64,000 nucleotides of DNA from Aquarana catesbeiana (taxonomy: Eukaryota; Chordata; Amphibia; Anura; Ranidae), in NCBI RefSeq assembly GCF_042186555.1, contig NC_133328.1, forward strand, positions 337,646,539 to 337,710,538. The letters are read 5' to 3'. The notes under the pieces are model-generated. The model had not been told where the DNA came from. It saw only the letters and a program-made list of their open reading frames with translations, and made no database searches. A program made the translations under genes and the position numbers. Below, piece by piece: positions 52,815 to 62,076 of this stretch (position 1 is the first letter of the stretch; every line of letters starts with the position of its first letter).

Positions 52815-54365
52815 TCACTTCCTTATCATGGCGATATTCTCAGCTTGCTTCTGATGATACATACTGAGATAAGTTTTATTGGGAGATGAGGGATCTGAAA
52901 TGCGAGTAGCTCTATTAATAAGGCACATAATAAGCTTGTACACAAGATAAAGGAAAAGGAAAAAGAACACGACAATAATTAAAATTATGGCAATATCCCT
53001 TATCCAAGAGAATATCCCTCCAAATCCAAAATCAACATTTCCAAAAGGACTCCAGGTCTGGGCTATGTTGCGAGCCTCTTGTTGCAGCTTGGCCACCTCT
53101 TTTCTATGCTGAGCTATCACATCATAATAATCTGGTACCTCTATACTGGTATTGTGTACCCAAGTACAACATTCATAATCCTCAGTCATTTCACATAATC
53201 CTGTAAGGGCTGAACTCATGCTCTCAATGGCTAAATCATGCAATTCTAGTTGTTTTCTAATAGCCCTAGTTTCAACATTAAGTTTAGAAATGTCATCAGA
53301 ATTCTTTTCCATCATCTCATCAATAATTCCCAAATAATTATTTAACCTTTTCATCAAATCTATTCCCCATCCTGTCCAGGAAGGGAACCATGCCCAGGCC
53401 ATATCCTTCTCAAGGAATAACTCTCTCTTGTTACGATGTTTCAATGGATACCTTGGGTGTATACTAGCTTCAAGTAAATGACTCCCATCACTATCACCTA
53501 TCACCCCCATTATGGGCACCAGTGAGGCCAGATAACACCAGCCTTGGACCTCTTGTGGAATCCAGGGATAACAAGTCTTTCCACAACAAACATAAGTGTG
53601 GTTACCAAACGAGAAGGGCGTATTCACAGCAGTCTCTTGATCTACTGCTGTAACTGCTGCTAAAACCTGAAACAAATACTGTACAGATTTACTACTTTCA
53701 TCTTCAGAGGCAAGAATCTTTTCAAAATCAGCCCGTACTCTGACCTCATCGTGGTGTGTTTGATATAAAGAACAAAACTTCCCACTAGGGGCATAGCCAT
53801 TAGAAATGTTCAAAACCGATTGACTACAGATATGAGCATTTCTAGTAGAATTCCCTAAATTAAAACACCAGGTAGGATTATGACTTCTATTGATGATATG
53901 AAAGGAAATGGTGTCATTAGTTATTCTGCTGACATTCAGAAGGTCAAGGAGAATCTCTTCTCTCAACAGGGGAGTAATATTTAAAGGTATAGCCATTAGG
54001 GGTATCCTAACAGTGCTAGGGTGCAGTTTACTACAGATCCAACATTTTTGAAATCCTGATTTCCGAGCATAAGCATATTTAAATTTTAACAAAAGCATTT
54101 TATCAGCAAAATTATCTTCAATGTCTCTCTTATTTCTAACTTGTATCACTGTAATGTTCTTCTGTGTATATGTGTTACCACAAATATTTTTAATCGCACC
54201 CAAATCTTCAGGGTGGTAGATACAGTTAGTGATGATCCAAATGGGCGGGAACACCATCAGGGTGATCAGGAACAGGAGGCAGAATGCCTTGCCAGAAGTC
54301 TGTGGTGGAATAAGCGAGGTCATCTTCTCTGGCCGGACCTGCTTTTCCAGGAACTTCTCCTTCAT
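52815..54365 (-). CDS. env: ERV-2 env: envelope glycoprotein precursor
   Basis: Env mediates attachment and membrane fusion. The 516-residue frame has a hydrophobic signal-like segment (about 27-46), a CWIC motif in the surface subunit (108-111), several N-x-S/T sites and a basic RNKR at 311-314, a plausible furin-type SU/TM boundary. The TM part carries a heptad-like stretch, a CEMTEDYECC motif (391-400; seven residues between the first Cys and the Cys pair, where gammaretroviruses usually have six), a membrane span (about 457-482) and a cytoplasmic tail of about 34 residues. It starts inside the end of pol in another frame, overlapping by 140 nt, as usual for gammaretroviruses. A second basic NKR lies at 78-80. 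No stop is seen. The ATG at 54365 is the first in frame; a later one (residue 15) is possible. Confidence 0.9.
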   Translation of the reverse strand: MKEKFLEKQVRPEKMTSLIPPQTSGKAFCLLFLITLMVFPPIWIITNCIYHPEDLGAIKNICGNTYTQKNITVIQVRNKRDIEDNFADKMLLLKFKYAYARKSGFQKCWICSKLHPSTVRIPLMAIPLNITPLLREEILLDLLNVSRITNDTISFHIINRSHNPTWCFNLGNSTRNAHICSQSVLNISNGYAPSGKFCSLYQTHHDEVRVRADFEKILASEDESSKSVQYLFQVLAAVTAVDQETAVNTPFSFGNHTYVCCGKTCYPWIPQEVQGWCYLASLVPIMGVIGDSDGSHLLEASIHPRYPLKHRNKRELFLEKDMAWAWFPSWTGWGIDLMKRLNNYLGIIDEMMEKNSDDISKLNVETRAIRKQLELHDLAIESMSSALTGLCEMTEDYECCTWVHNTSIEVPDYYDVIAQHRKEVAKLQQEARNIAQTWSPFGNVDFGFGGIFSWIRDIAIILIIVVFFFLFLYLVYKLIMCLINRATRISDPSSPNKTYLSMYHQKQAENIAMIRK

Positions 54366-57300
54366 CTGCTTGGACTTCTGCTTGAGGGCCTCCTGTATTT
54401 AAAATCTCCTTCCTGCTCTTGGGGCTTTGGACAACCTTTTTCACTCGGCTGGCATGAATCCAGGATTGGCAATTCTCCACCAGGATAGCCGTTCTGGTCA
54501 CTGCAATCACCGTAGTAGGAGGTCCAAAAGGATATTCCTGTTTCTTGCTTCTATTCAACTGTTGGACCACCACCGTGTCTCCTACTTTAAAAGTGTGGGT
54601 AGGTTCCTGTGAAGAAAAAGGAGAGGTGCGAGCAACATTTCTCTCAACTGTATCCAAAGTTTTAATTCGTTTCCTCACATACTCTGACTGTACTAGATCC
54701 AAATCCCCCTGCTCTATCATAAGAGGTGCTCTGGCCCAGGGAGTAGGAAAGGGACGGCCCATCAACACTTCAAAAGGAGAGTAGCCTGTAGTTTTGGAGG
54801 GAGTACTTCTTATCTCTGCCAAAACCGCTGGGAGAACCCTCTTCCAATGGACAAAGGTTCCTCCTGTGGCCTTCCTTATTTTATCTTTCACGGTCCTATT
54901 TACCCTTTCCACTGAACTTTGGGGATGATATGGAATGTGAAACTTCCATTCTATTTGGAGTGCATGTACCAAGTCCTGACATACTTTTGAGGTGAATGCA
55001 GGACCTCTGTCTGAGTTTATCTGAAGTGGACATCCCCATCGAGGAATAATTTCCTGTGTGAGAATTTTCACTACTGTTTGTGCGTCTTCCTTTGTAGTTA
55101 CAAAAATTTCAACCCATCTCGAAAACATGTCCAAGACCACCAAAAAATATTCCTGTCTTTTCCCTAACTTGGGCATGTGTGTGAAATCAACTTGTAGGTG
55201 GGTGAAAGGTGTACTGGGATATATCAAATGTTCGTGTTTCACTTTGTTTGGGTTATTTAGGTTGTTCCTAATGCAAGTAATGCACCTGGACACGTAATCC
55301 CTTGTCAACAAAGGGAGATCTGAAATGTAAAAATCCTTGCCTAGTAACTCACAAGTTGCCTTCCAGCCTCTGTGACCTATTCCATGATACTGGGCAATAA
55401 AAAGTGACGCACTTGCCATTGGAATACATACCTTCCCCTCTTTGCACAAAAGTCCTGTTTTTGGATCTATTTGTGCACCTACTTTTTCCCAATCTCTCAT
55501 GTCGGCCTCTGAGGCATAATCTTGTAGGTCAGACAGTACATGGTCAAAACAAGATAGTTCAGGCTGTAACATTGGCATTTGGATTTGAGCTGGTTGAGAG
55601 ATAGCTGCTTTTCTGGCTGCTGAATCAGCTAGAGCATTTCCTCGAGCTACTTCTGTTTGTTGGCCTGTATGTGCTCTGCAATGTATTATGGCAAGAGTTC
55701 TGGGCAACTGAATAGCTTTTAACAATGACTCTACCAGAGAGGAATGAGAGATGCTTTTTCCATCAGCTGCAATAAAGCCACGCCTACTCCATATGACGCC
55801 GAAATCATATACCACGCCATACCCATATTTGGAGTCAGTGTAAATGTTCACATCTTGACCCTCAAACATTTGGCATGCCCTGGTGAGAGCAATCAATTCC
55901 GCAGCTTGGGCTGATTGATATGGGATAGGTTTGGCCTCAAGTATAACATCTGGAAGTTGCACAACCGCATATCCTGCATGATATGTGTAATCATTTGGCC
56001 TAGAACAAGATCCATCCACATACACATTTTGCACATTCGGCAAAGCAGTAGGGGACAAGTCAGGTCTAGGAGATGTGTCTTGGTGGATGAGGTTGGTGCA
56101 GTCATGTTGTGGCACCACTTCATCCTGCTCTCCTTTTAATCCTAGCAGTGCATTTAAAATTGGAGCTGGGCCTGCATTAGGGGAAGCATATTTGATATGC
56201 AGTTTTGGATTTGACAACAGTATCACCTCATAGCCGCTCAACCTTTGGGCGGACATATGTTGCGTATGTATATTTCTCAGTAATGTGGACACATTATGAG
56301 TAGTATACAAAGTAGTATCATGGCCCAAAGTGAAAGTTGCAGCCATGTCAACCAACATAGCACAAGACGCTAAAGCTCTGAAACATACGGGCATGCCCTG
56401 AACTGGTACTGGTACCACCTTTGAAAAAAAAGCAACAGGGCGAAGCTTGCTTCCATGCTCCTGAGCGAGGACACCTGCCATCGTTGTACAATTTTCCCTG
56501 GCATACAAATAAAACATCACATTATATTTAGGAAGGCCGAGTCCTGGAGCTGTTACCATAGCATTTTTCAAATACACAAAAGCATTACACATTTCATCTG
56601 TCCATTTAACACAGTCTGGCATATCTGAACCTGTGGCCTGTCTCAGGAGATTGTCATAGTAAGAGCAGTCAGGTATCCATTGGCGGCAGTAACCAATCAT
56701 ACCTAGGAAGGTGAGCATGTCCTTCCTGTTGAGTGGGCGGGGCAGACCCATCAGAGCCGTAACTCTTTTATGACTGACTCTTCTTTCTCCTTTTGTGAGA
56801 ACAAACCCTAGATATTCAACTGTTTTCTGACACCATTGCAACTTTTTCTTTGACACTTTATGACCACTTTCAAAAAGACATTTCAAAAGATTTCTCCCAT
56901 CCTCCAGGGCGGCCTCCCTTGTCAAGCTGCAGAGTAGCAGATCATCCGCATACTGCAGCAAGACTAAACCATGTTCAGGTGTCCAAGCTCTAAGAGTGGT
57001 TTGGAGGACAATAGAATAGACAACAGGTGAGTCTATATAGCCCTGGGGCAATCTGCACCAGGTCAGCGTCCGATTTTTAAATCGGAAGGCAAAGAGTGGC
57101 TGTGTTTCCTTGTCCACAGGAATTGAAAAAAACGCATTTGAGAGGTCAATTACAGAAAAATACTCAGCAATGGATGGTATGGAGGTGAGCAATGATGGCA
57201 CATCAGGCACTATTGGGGCAATTGGTACCACTAAGTTGTTTATGGCTCTAAGGTCCTGTACAAACCTGTAACTGCCATCCGGCTTTTTAACAGGATTGAT

Positions 57301-57927
57301 AGGAGTGTTATAAGGAGAAATGATTTCTCTCAAAATACCTTTCTTCAAGAAATCTTCCACAATGGGCTCTATACCCTCTTCTTTTTCTCTGGATATGGGG
57401 TACTGTTTATGATACACAGGTAAAGCTCCTGGTTTCAAAGTGGCTTTATAGGGCGTACAGGAAATGAACCCTACATCAAGAGGATTCACTGCCCATACTC
57501 CCTCCTCACTCAATTTGACATCTTCCTCTTCTGGGTGTGAGAGCGATGTAAAAAGGTGAACCCTGTCAGATTTTACATATAATCCTCCTTTTGCAGTAAT
57601 TTTCATTGTAATGCCCAATTTTCCCAGCAAGTCCCTACCTAAGAGACTCACGGGACAACCAGGAATAATTCTAAAACAATGTTGCAGATTACAATCAGCA
57701 CCACTACGGGTGCTTAGTGAAAGCGGGGGTGTTTTAAAAGTTTTGGTGAGTATCCCATTTATTCCCATTGAAGGCTCAGCATCCACAATCTCTCCCCTAT
57801 AAAAATCCTTGCTAATGGTACTGCATGTCGCTCCTGAATCAGGCACAAATGGTACCTCATGCCCGTCTACAAGCAATGAAATTATAGGCTGTTCATGATA
57901 AGAATGAGAGACAAGTGGAAATGCCAT
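54226..57927 (-). CDS. pol: ERV-2 pol: protease, reverse transcriptase/RNase H, integrase
   Basis: The open frame of 1,233 codons is in the same frame as gag, after the UGA at 57949-57951. Protease: DSGAT at residues 30-34. RT: LLGRDLLGKLG (95-105), the first catalytic Asp at 261 and YADD at 326-329. RNase H: a YVDGSCS segment and a YTDSKYGYG segment. Integrase: an HHCC zinc finger (HGIGHRG ... CITC), then the DDE core: VDFTHMP, SDRGPAF and a Glu in SSVERVNR. At that Glu the protein is two residues shorter than the matching stretch of ERV-1. All catalytic acids are present. Translation would require readthrough of the gag stop; the ATG at 57927 need not be used. Confidence 0.92.
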   Translation of the reverse strand: MAFPLVSHSYHEQPIISLLVDGHEVPFVPDSGATCSTISKDFYRGEIVDAEPSMGINGILTKTFKTPPLSLSTRSGADCNLQHCFRIIPGCPVSLLGRDLLGKLGITMKITAKGGLYVKSDRVHLFTSLSHPEEEDVKLSEEGVWAVNPLDVGFISCTPYKATLKPGALPVYHKQYPISREKEEGIEPIVEDFLKKGILREIISPYNTPINPVKKPDGSYRFVQDLRAINNLVVPIAPIVPDVPSLLTSIPSIAEYFSVIDLSNAFFSIPVDKETQPLFAFRFKNRTLTWCRLPQGYIDSPVVYSIVLQTTLRAWTPEHGLVLLQYADDLLLCSLTREAALEDGRNLLKCLFESGHKVSKKKLQWCQKTVEYLGFVLTKGERRVSHKRVTALMGLPRPLNRKDMLTFLGMIGYCRQWIPDCSYYDNLLRQATGSDMPDCVKWTDEMCNAFVYLKNAMVTAPGLGLPKYNVMFYLYARENCTTMAGVLAQEHGSKLRPVAFFSKVVPVPVQGMPVCFRALASCAMLVDMAATFTLGHDTTLYTTHNVSTLLRNIHTQHMSAQRLSGYEVILLSNPKLHIKYASPNAGPAPILNALLGLKGEQDEVVPQHDCTNLIHQDTSPRPDLSPTALPNVQNVYVDGSCSRPNDYTYHAGYAVVQLPDVILEAKPIPYQSAQAAELIALTRACQMFEGQDVNIYTDSKYGYGVVYDFGVIWSRRGFIAADGKSISHSSLVESLLKAIQLPRTLAIIHCRAHTGQQTEVARGNALADSAARKAAISQPAQIQMPMLQPELSCFDHVLSDLQDYASEADMRDWEKVGAQIDPKTGLLCKEGKVCIPMASASLFIAQYHGIGHRGWKATCELLGKDFYISDLPLLTRDYVSRCITCIRNNLNNPNKVKHEHLIYPSTPFTHLQVDFTHMPKLGKRQEYFLVVLDMFSRWVEIFVTTKEDAQTVVKILTQEIIPRWGCPLQINSDRGPAFTSKVCQDLVHALQIEWKFHIPYHPQSSVERVNRTVKDKIRKATGGTFVHWKRVLPAVLAEIRSTPSKTTGYSPFEVLMGRPFPTPWARAPLMIEQGDLDLVQSEYVRKRIKTLDTVERNVARTSPFSSQEPTHTFKVGDTVVVQQLNRSKKQEYPFGPPTTVIAVTRTAILVENCQSWIHASRVKKVVQSPKSRKEILNTGGPQAEVQADEGEVPGKAGPAREDDLAYSTTDFWQGILPPVPDHPDGVPAHLDHH

Positions 57928-57948
57928 GATACTACCTTCCGGGCAGCT

Positions 57949-59898
57949 TCATTGTGACTGCTGTTGTTTCCAAGAAATGGGGTACTTAACACCATGCTGC
58001 TGCTGTACTGGGGGTGGTGCCTGAGGGGGAGTAGGTGCAGCCGGTGGCCCTGAATTTGTACACTCTCGGTCATACCAGGGGCATTGAGCTTTCCAATGTC
58101 CGGGGTCCCCACAATTAAAACACCCTGGTTTAGGTTGTCTCTGCTGGAAGTCCCCTCTTTGTGGCTGTCCTCTTCCCCTATATCCACCTCTATAACCCCC
58201 TCTATCCTGTCCCCTTTTCTTATAAAAGTTTCCCCTTTGATTTCCTGGGAAATTATCCTGGTAATGTATCGGTGCTGGTGTCTGCTTGGGAATGTCAAAA
58301 CACCCCGCTGCGTCTTTTTCAGTCAATTTTTTTTGAAAGTCAGTCATACTGCTTGTCGCCCAATCTGAAATCTGCTGTCTCACAACAAGGGCATATTTAG
58401 GGGCCAGGTTGCTAAGATAAGTCTGTATTAAAAGACTGTGCATTCCATCCTGAGTATTGAGTCCGGCATCTTGAGTCCAGACCTCCTGAAATCTTTTCCA
58501 AAATTCCAAAACTGACTCTGATGATTTCTGTTTGCAAGCTACTGCAGTAGGGAGTGACGACTTGTTTATGAAAACTCTCTTCATTTCCTTCTCTAGCTCT
58601 TCCCACATAAGGTTCCTTCCTTCAACAGTGTTTAGTGAATAAGCCTCTGCTTTGGTAGTGGGTGCCTCTAGGACATCTATGGTGGGCACTTTAGTCCAAT
58701 CCCATGGGGAGGTAGTTCCCACCAAACTATCTATAATAATCCTTATATCTTCCTGTGTATAATTTCTACCCTTACAAGCTTTCTTTAAATAAGCTATTGC
58801 CCCCAAAGCTGATGTGGAAGGTTTGGGGCAATGTTTGACAATACGATTGATATCTTCAATATCGATACATTTTATCACCATTACTTCACCGACAGTCAGA
58901 AAAGGAAAGCTTTGCATTGCTAGCTGCGTAGCTACTTCCTCTTTCTTTCTGTCAGCTGTTTGTTTTGAAACTGCGTGTTGTGCGATCTCACCCTCTGCAG
59001 CTTGTTTTAATTTCTGAGTTGTACTCCTGGTCTGAGCCGGATCCTCCCTAAAAGGTCCACGGGGCATCTTTATTTTATGTTCCCCCGCAGATGTCTTTTC
59101 AGATAACTCCTCATCCATTGTGGAGGAGGCAGCACCCATCGGCTGTTGCATTTGTGAAACTACAGGCAGTGGCTGATCTGATAGGACAGCAACCTGTGAC
59201 TCTGGTAAGACCACAGGCAGTGCCTGACCCACCACTGCACCTTGCTGTGGAACGGATACAGAGGAAACAGATGCCTCTGCAGGTGACACTCTATTCTCAA
59301 ATGGACGAACTGCTGCAATTGCAGCCAAAAACTCAATGTCCTCTTTTGAGAACGAGGGGTATATCTGTTTTGGTGCTCCCTTATTTGGCTGCAGTATATA
59401 AGGTGGAGGTGACGGAACAACTGGGGGATCAACTGAGGGAGCTACTGGGAGAGCTGATACACATGGAACTAAGGACGGGAAACCTAATTTAAGTCTCTTC
59501 TCACAAGCATGTAACCCCGGAGCTTCCTTGTCCCTTGGATTTGGACTTCTCTTTCTTATTTTCTTATCCGCTCTCTCATACCAGTAGGGGGCATACAATA
59601 ACCAATTTTCCCCACCTTTCCTCATATATTCCTTATCCCATTGGGGGTCTCCCGTATAATATGGGAAAGGTTCCCTATCCCCTAAACAAAGTCCCTTGAC
59701 CATGTCCATATGAAAAATGTCATTCTGACCCTGTCGGGGAAACGGGTCACTACTCCTCATGCCTTCAGTCCATCCCGCCAGATTATCTACCCAAGGGTTA
59801 ATATACACATAATCAGTTCCACATATTCTGGCTACATAACATTTACATGTCTCTCCTACATCTGGAAGGGGAATCTTCTTCCCTGATGATTGACCCAT
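57949..59898 (-). CDS. gag: ERV-2 gag: matrix, capsid, nucleocapsid polyprotein
   Basis: The 649-residue frame starts MGQSSGKK, so Gly-2 is a candidate myristoylation site. The matrix-like N-terminus (CGTDYVYINPW, FHMDMVKGLCLGD, GENWLLYAPYW) leads into a long Pro/Gln/Ser-rich linker. The capsid-like region follows (about residues 330-560; EDINRIVKHCPKPSTS, YTQEDIRIIIDSLVG, KQKSSESVLEFWKRFQEVW), then an Arg/Gly box and a single CCHC zinc knuckle (CFNCGDPGHWKAQC, 593-606). A single knuckle and readthrough layout fit a gammaretrovirus-like virus. The frame ends at UGA 57949-57951. No lesion is visible. Confidence 0.93.
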   Translation of the reverse strand: MGQSSGKKIPLPDVGETCKCYVARICGTDYVYINPWVDNLAGWTEGMRSSDPFPRQGQNDIFHMDMVKGLCLGDREPFPYYTGDPQWDKEYMRKGGENWLLYAPYWYERADKKIRKRSPNPRDKEAPGLHACEKRLKLGFPSLVPCVSALPVAPSVDPPVVPSPPPYILQPNKGAPKQIYPSFSKEDIEFLAAIAAVRPFENRVSPAEASVSSVSVPQQGAVVGQALPVVLPESQVAVLSDQPLPVVSQMQQPMGAASSTMDEELSEKTSAGEHKIKMPRGPFREDPAQTRSTTQKLKQAAEGEIAQHAVSKQTADRKKEEVATQLAMQSFPFLTVGEVMVIKCIDIEDINRIVKHCPKPSTSALGAIAYLKKACKGRNYTQEDIRIIIDSLVGTTSPWDWTKVPTIDVLEAPTTKAEAYSLNTVEGRNLMWEELEKEMKRVFINKSSLPTAVACKQKSSESVLEFWKRFQEVWTQDAGLNTQDGMHSLLIQTYLSNLAPKYALVVRQQISDWATSSMTDFQKKLTEKDAAGCFDIPKQTPAPIHYQDNFPGNQRGNFYKKRGQDRGGYRGGYRGRGQPQRGDFQQRQPKPGCFNCGDPGHWKAQCPWYDRECTNSGPPAAPTPPQAPPPVQQQHGVKYPISWKQQQSQ

Positions 59899-60417
59899 AA
59901 CAATACAGTGGTGAACGCCACCTCACCTCGCAGCGTCCGACAAAATCCACATAATACACGTACAGATTATCTTATCTTACTTTATATATATAAAAAATCT
60001 AAGCGATTAGCGATAGATAAGGTAAGCAAAGAGGTTTGGGTTTTTCCGGGACACTCTATCAGATATCTTTATAAAACTTCTTACAGTACTGTATTATATT
60101 ACTTTGGGTTTCTCAGAACCCCTTGGACTAACTCAGAGTCCTTTGGACTAACTCAGAGTCCTTTCTTTTTCGAACTATCTCAGAGTTCCTTTGGACTACT
60201 CAGAGCCCTTTCTTCCGTTCCCCGAACGGACTTCTGCAAGATTCATACATTTACATAAATGTTTTTAACACTACACCTTCTGTTAACCCCATATAAGAAA
60301 ACAGTCTTTTAAACTAAAGTCATGGTGAAAGAAATAATAATAATTAAATCAGACTCACCGGACTTTAGAAACTTGGATGATGATCTTGGATGATGATCAT
60401 CTCATGAACAATGACCG
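59899..60417 (-). other. ERV-2 5' leader
   Basis: Non-coding. It holds repeated ACTCAGAGYCCTTT-type units (about 60118-60212, plus strand) and a perfect 6-bp hairpin CCGTTC-CCC-GAACGG (60215-60229). A role in packaging or splicing is possible but not shown. Confidence 0.6.
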
Positions 60418-60435
60418 TCCCACACGCTGCCACCA
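60418..60435 (-). promoter_or_regulatory. ERV-2 probable primer-binding site, tRNA-Leu-like
   Basis: On the minus strand TGGTGGCAGCGTGTGGGA lies six bases after the LTR. The first 11 bases match the complement of a vertebrate tRNA-Leu 3' end (..CGCTGCCACCA); beyond that one inserted base is needed. The spacing is longer than the usual 0-3 bases. Confidence 0.5.
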
Positions 60436-60441
60436 AAACTC

Positions 60442-60897
60442 TGTTAGGGGGCTAACGATCTTCTTCTAGGAGCAAGTGAACCTCTTCTTTAGCATATCTG
60501 CCTAGTGTGTTCTTTCAAACCCAAATCAGGCCCGGAGACCATTCCAGTGAGAAAATAATGACACAACAGTCAAATGTCTGGAATGTTCTGCTTTTTACTT
60601 CCGTAGACAATCACTTATATAATCAAAACGACATCACAAAAAAAGTTCAACCCTTTCATTAATATACAGACATTACGTATACATCAGATGATTAAAAAAC
60701 ACCTAAAAATAATACATTATTTCTTCATACAGAAACTATAAACAAGCAAAAACCTTCATGCGTCATTTCGGGGAAATCATGTTATTTACAAGGATTTGAA
60801 ACTAACTTTTGATAGATGTCACATATACATATTATTCTAGGATGGATACATATTCTTATAGCTAAAATAAAGGACAGCAAGCTAAAATATCCTTACA
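60442..60897 (-). repeat. ERV-2 5' LTR
   Basis: Same 456 bp as 52314-52769 apart from one base. TATATAAG lies at 60614-60621 (minus strand), which would start transcription toward gag. Confidence 0.93.
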
Positions 60898-60902
60898 TGT
60901 TG

Positions 60903-61639
60903 TGTACAAATGGGAAAAATTTAAGCGATTTTAGAGAGATATTCGTGTATGTGTGTGAATGCTGGAAACTTTATTTCTATCTCTTGTGTGTGTCATGTAT
61001 GCAAATGTAACCCCCTCCTTTGCACTCTCATGAAAGAATGTAGCTGGGATGAGAGATCAGTGATAAGATGGAAGGACACCATGCCAATTTCTGTTTTTTA
61101 GACAAAACATTAATAACAAAATGTGCCGGGTTAATTAAGCTAATAATAAAATATGTGATCACAATTATTTTTTAATCTGTTTTCCAAACATGGTAAAATG
61201 AAGGTTACATTTAACCGTGTATTAAACAAATTGAATATCCTTTGATAATGGAAACAGTGCATTTAAAAAAGTGAAAATTAAGTAAAATGTCCTCATTTAG
61301 GGAAATATATCTGTGGATATATATATTAGAATTAGGGTGTGATATTGAGATTATCACTTGAGTAATAATTTCTGATATTAGTTTACTAATTTTATTAATA
61401 ATACAGATATATTGTAACTGGTTTAGACAACCTTTGGTTGGAAATTAAATCCGGGTTATTGGGGAAATTTGTAAAATGGGATTAGTTTAGATTAAGATAA
61501 CAATTTTGAATTTTACAGTTATACAATACACCCTTATTGAGAGAAAAAGAAGGTTAAGATGAGGTTGTTAATTGGAATACAGCTGCCATAATATTTAACA
61601 AAGCCAAGATGGATGGGATACATAAGAAGTTTTTCTACA
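60903..61639. other. No gene recognised
   Basis: AT-rich sequence between ERV-2 and L1-c; it may be the right part of the sequence into which ERV-2 inserted. Confidence 0.35.
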
Positions 61640-62076
61640 TATAGGGCGTGGCCGAGCGGCGGACCGAGATGGCTGCTTGATCCTGCAGCTCCGCTCCACA
61701 AAGGGACATCACAACACACAGCGACCACAGAAACGGGTGAAATCCACCCCAAACAGAGATGCCGATTCTCCTAACACTCCTGACCCACGGGGGGAAAATA
61801 CGAGCGGCGGACCGGGACCCCTGTATGTTCACAAACCAGCTCCACACTGTCGCTGGGCGGCTTGCAGTGGTGCCACTGACGGGTCACACATATCCCGGCA
61901 TATAGCGCCGTCACTCTGGAACAGCAGGGCAGAGACAGAATGAGGGAGACTCACTTTATCCCACGCCGTTTCACTGAGTTTTCCCCCCTGCTTCTTCCTC
62001 ACAGGAATCCCAAAATGGCTCCGACAGAGACACAGAGCCGCTGACACAAGGCTCTTCACTCTGTTCAAAACAGGGA

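Larger units (their letters stand above)
52314..60897 (-). mobile_element. ERV-2: near-intact gammaretrovirus-like provirus
   Basis: Two 456-bp LTRs (60442-60897 is the 5' one, 52314-52769 the 3' one) differ, as far as I can align by eye, at a single base (CTAGAGTG against CTAGTGTG). They are flanked by the 5-bp duplication TGTTG (52309-52313 and 60898-60902). Between them lie PBS, leader, gag, pol, env and PPT, all on the minus strand with open frames throughout. The whole is 8,584 bp. It is related to ERV-1 across all three genes. Confidence 0.95.
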
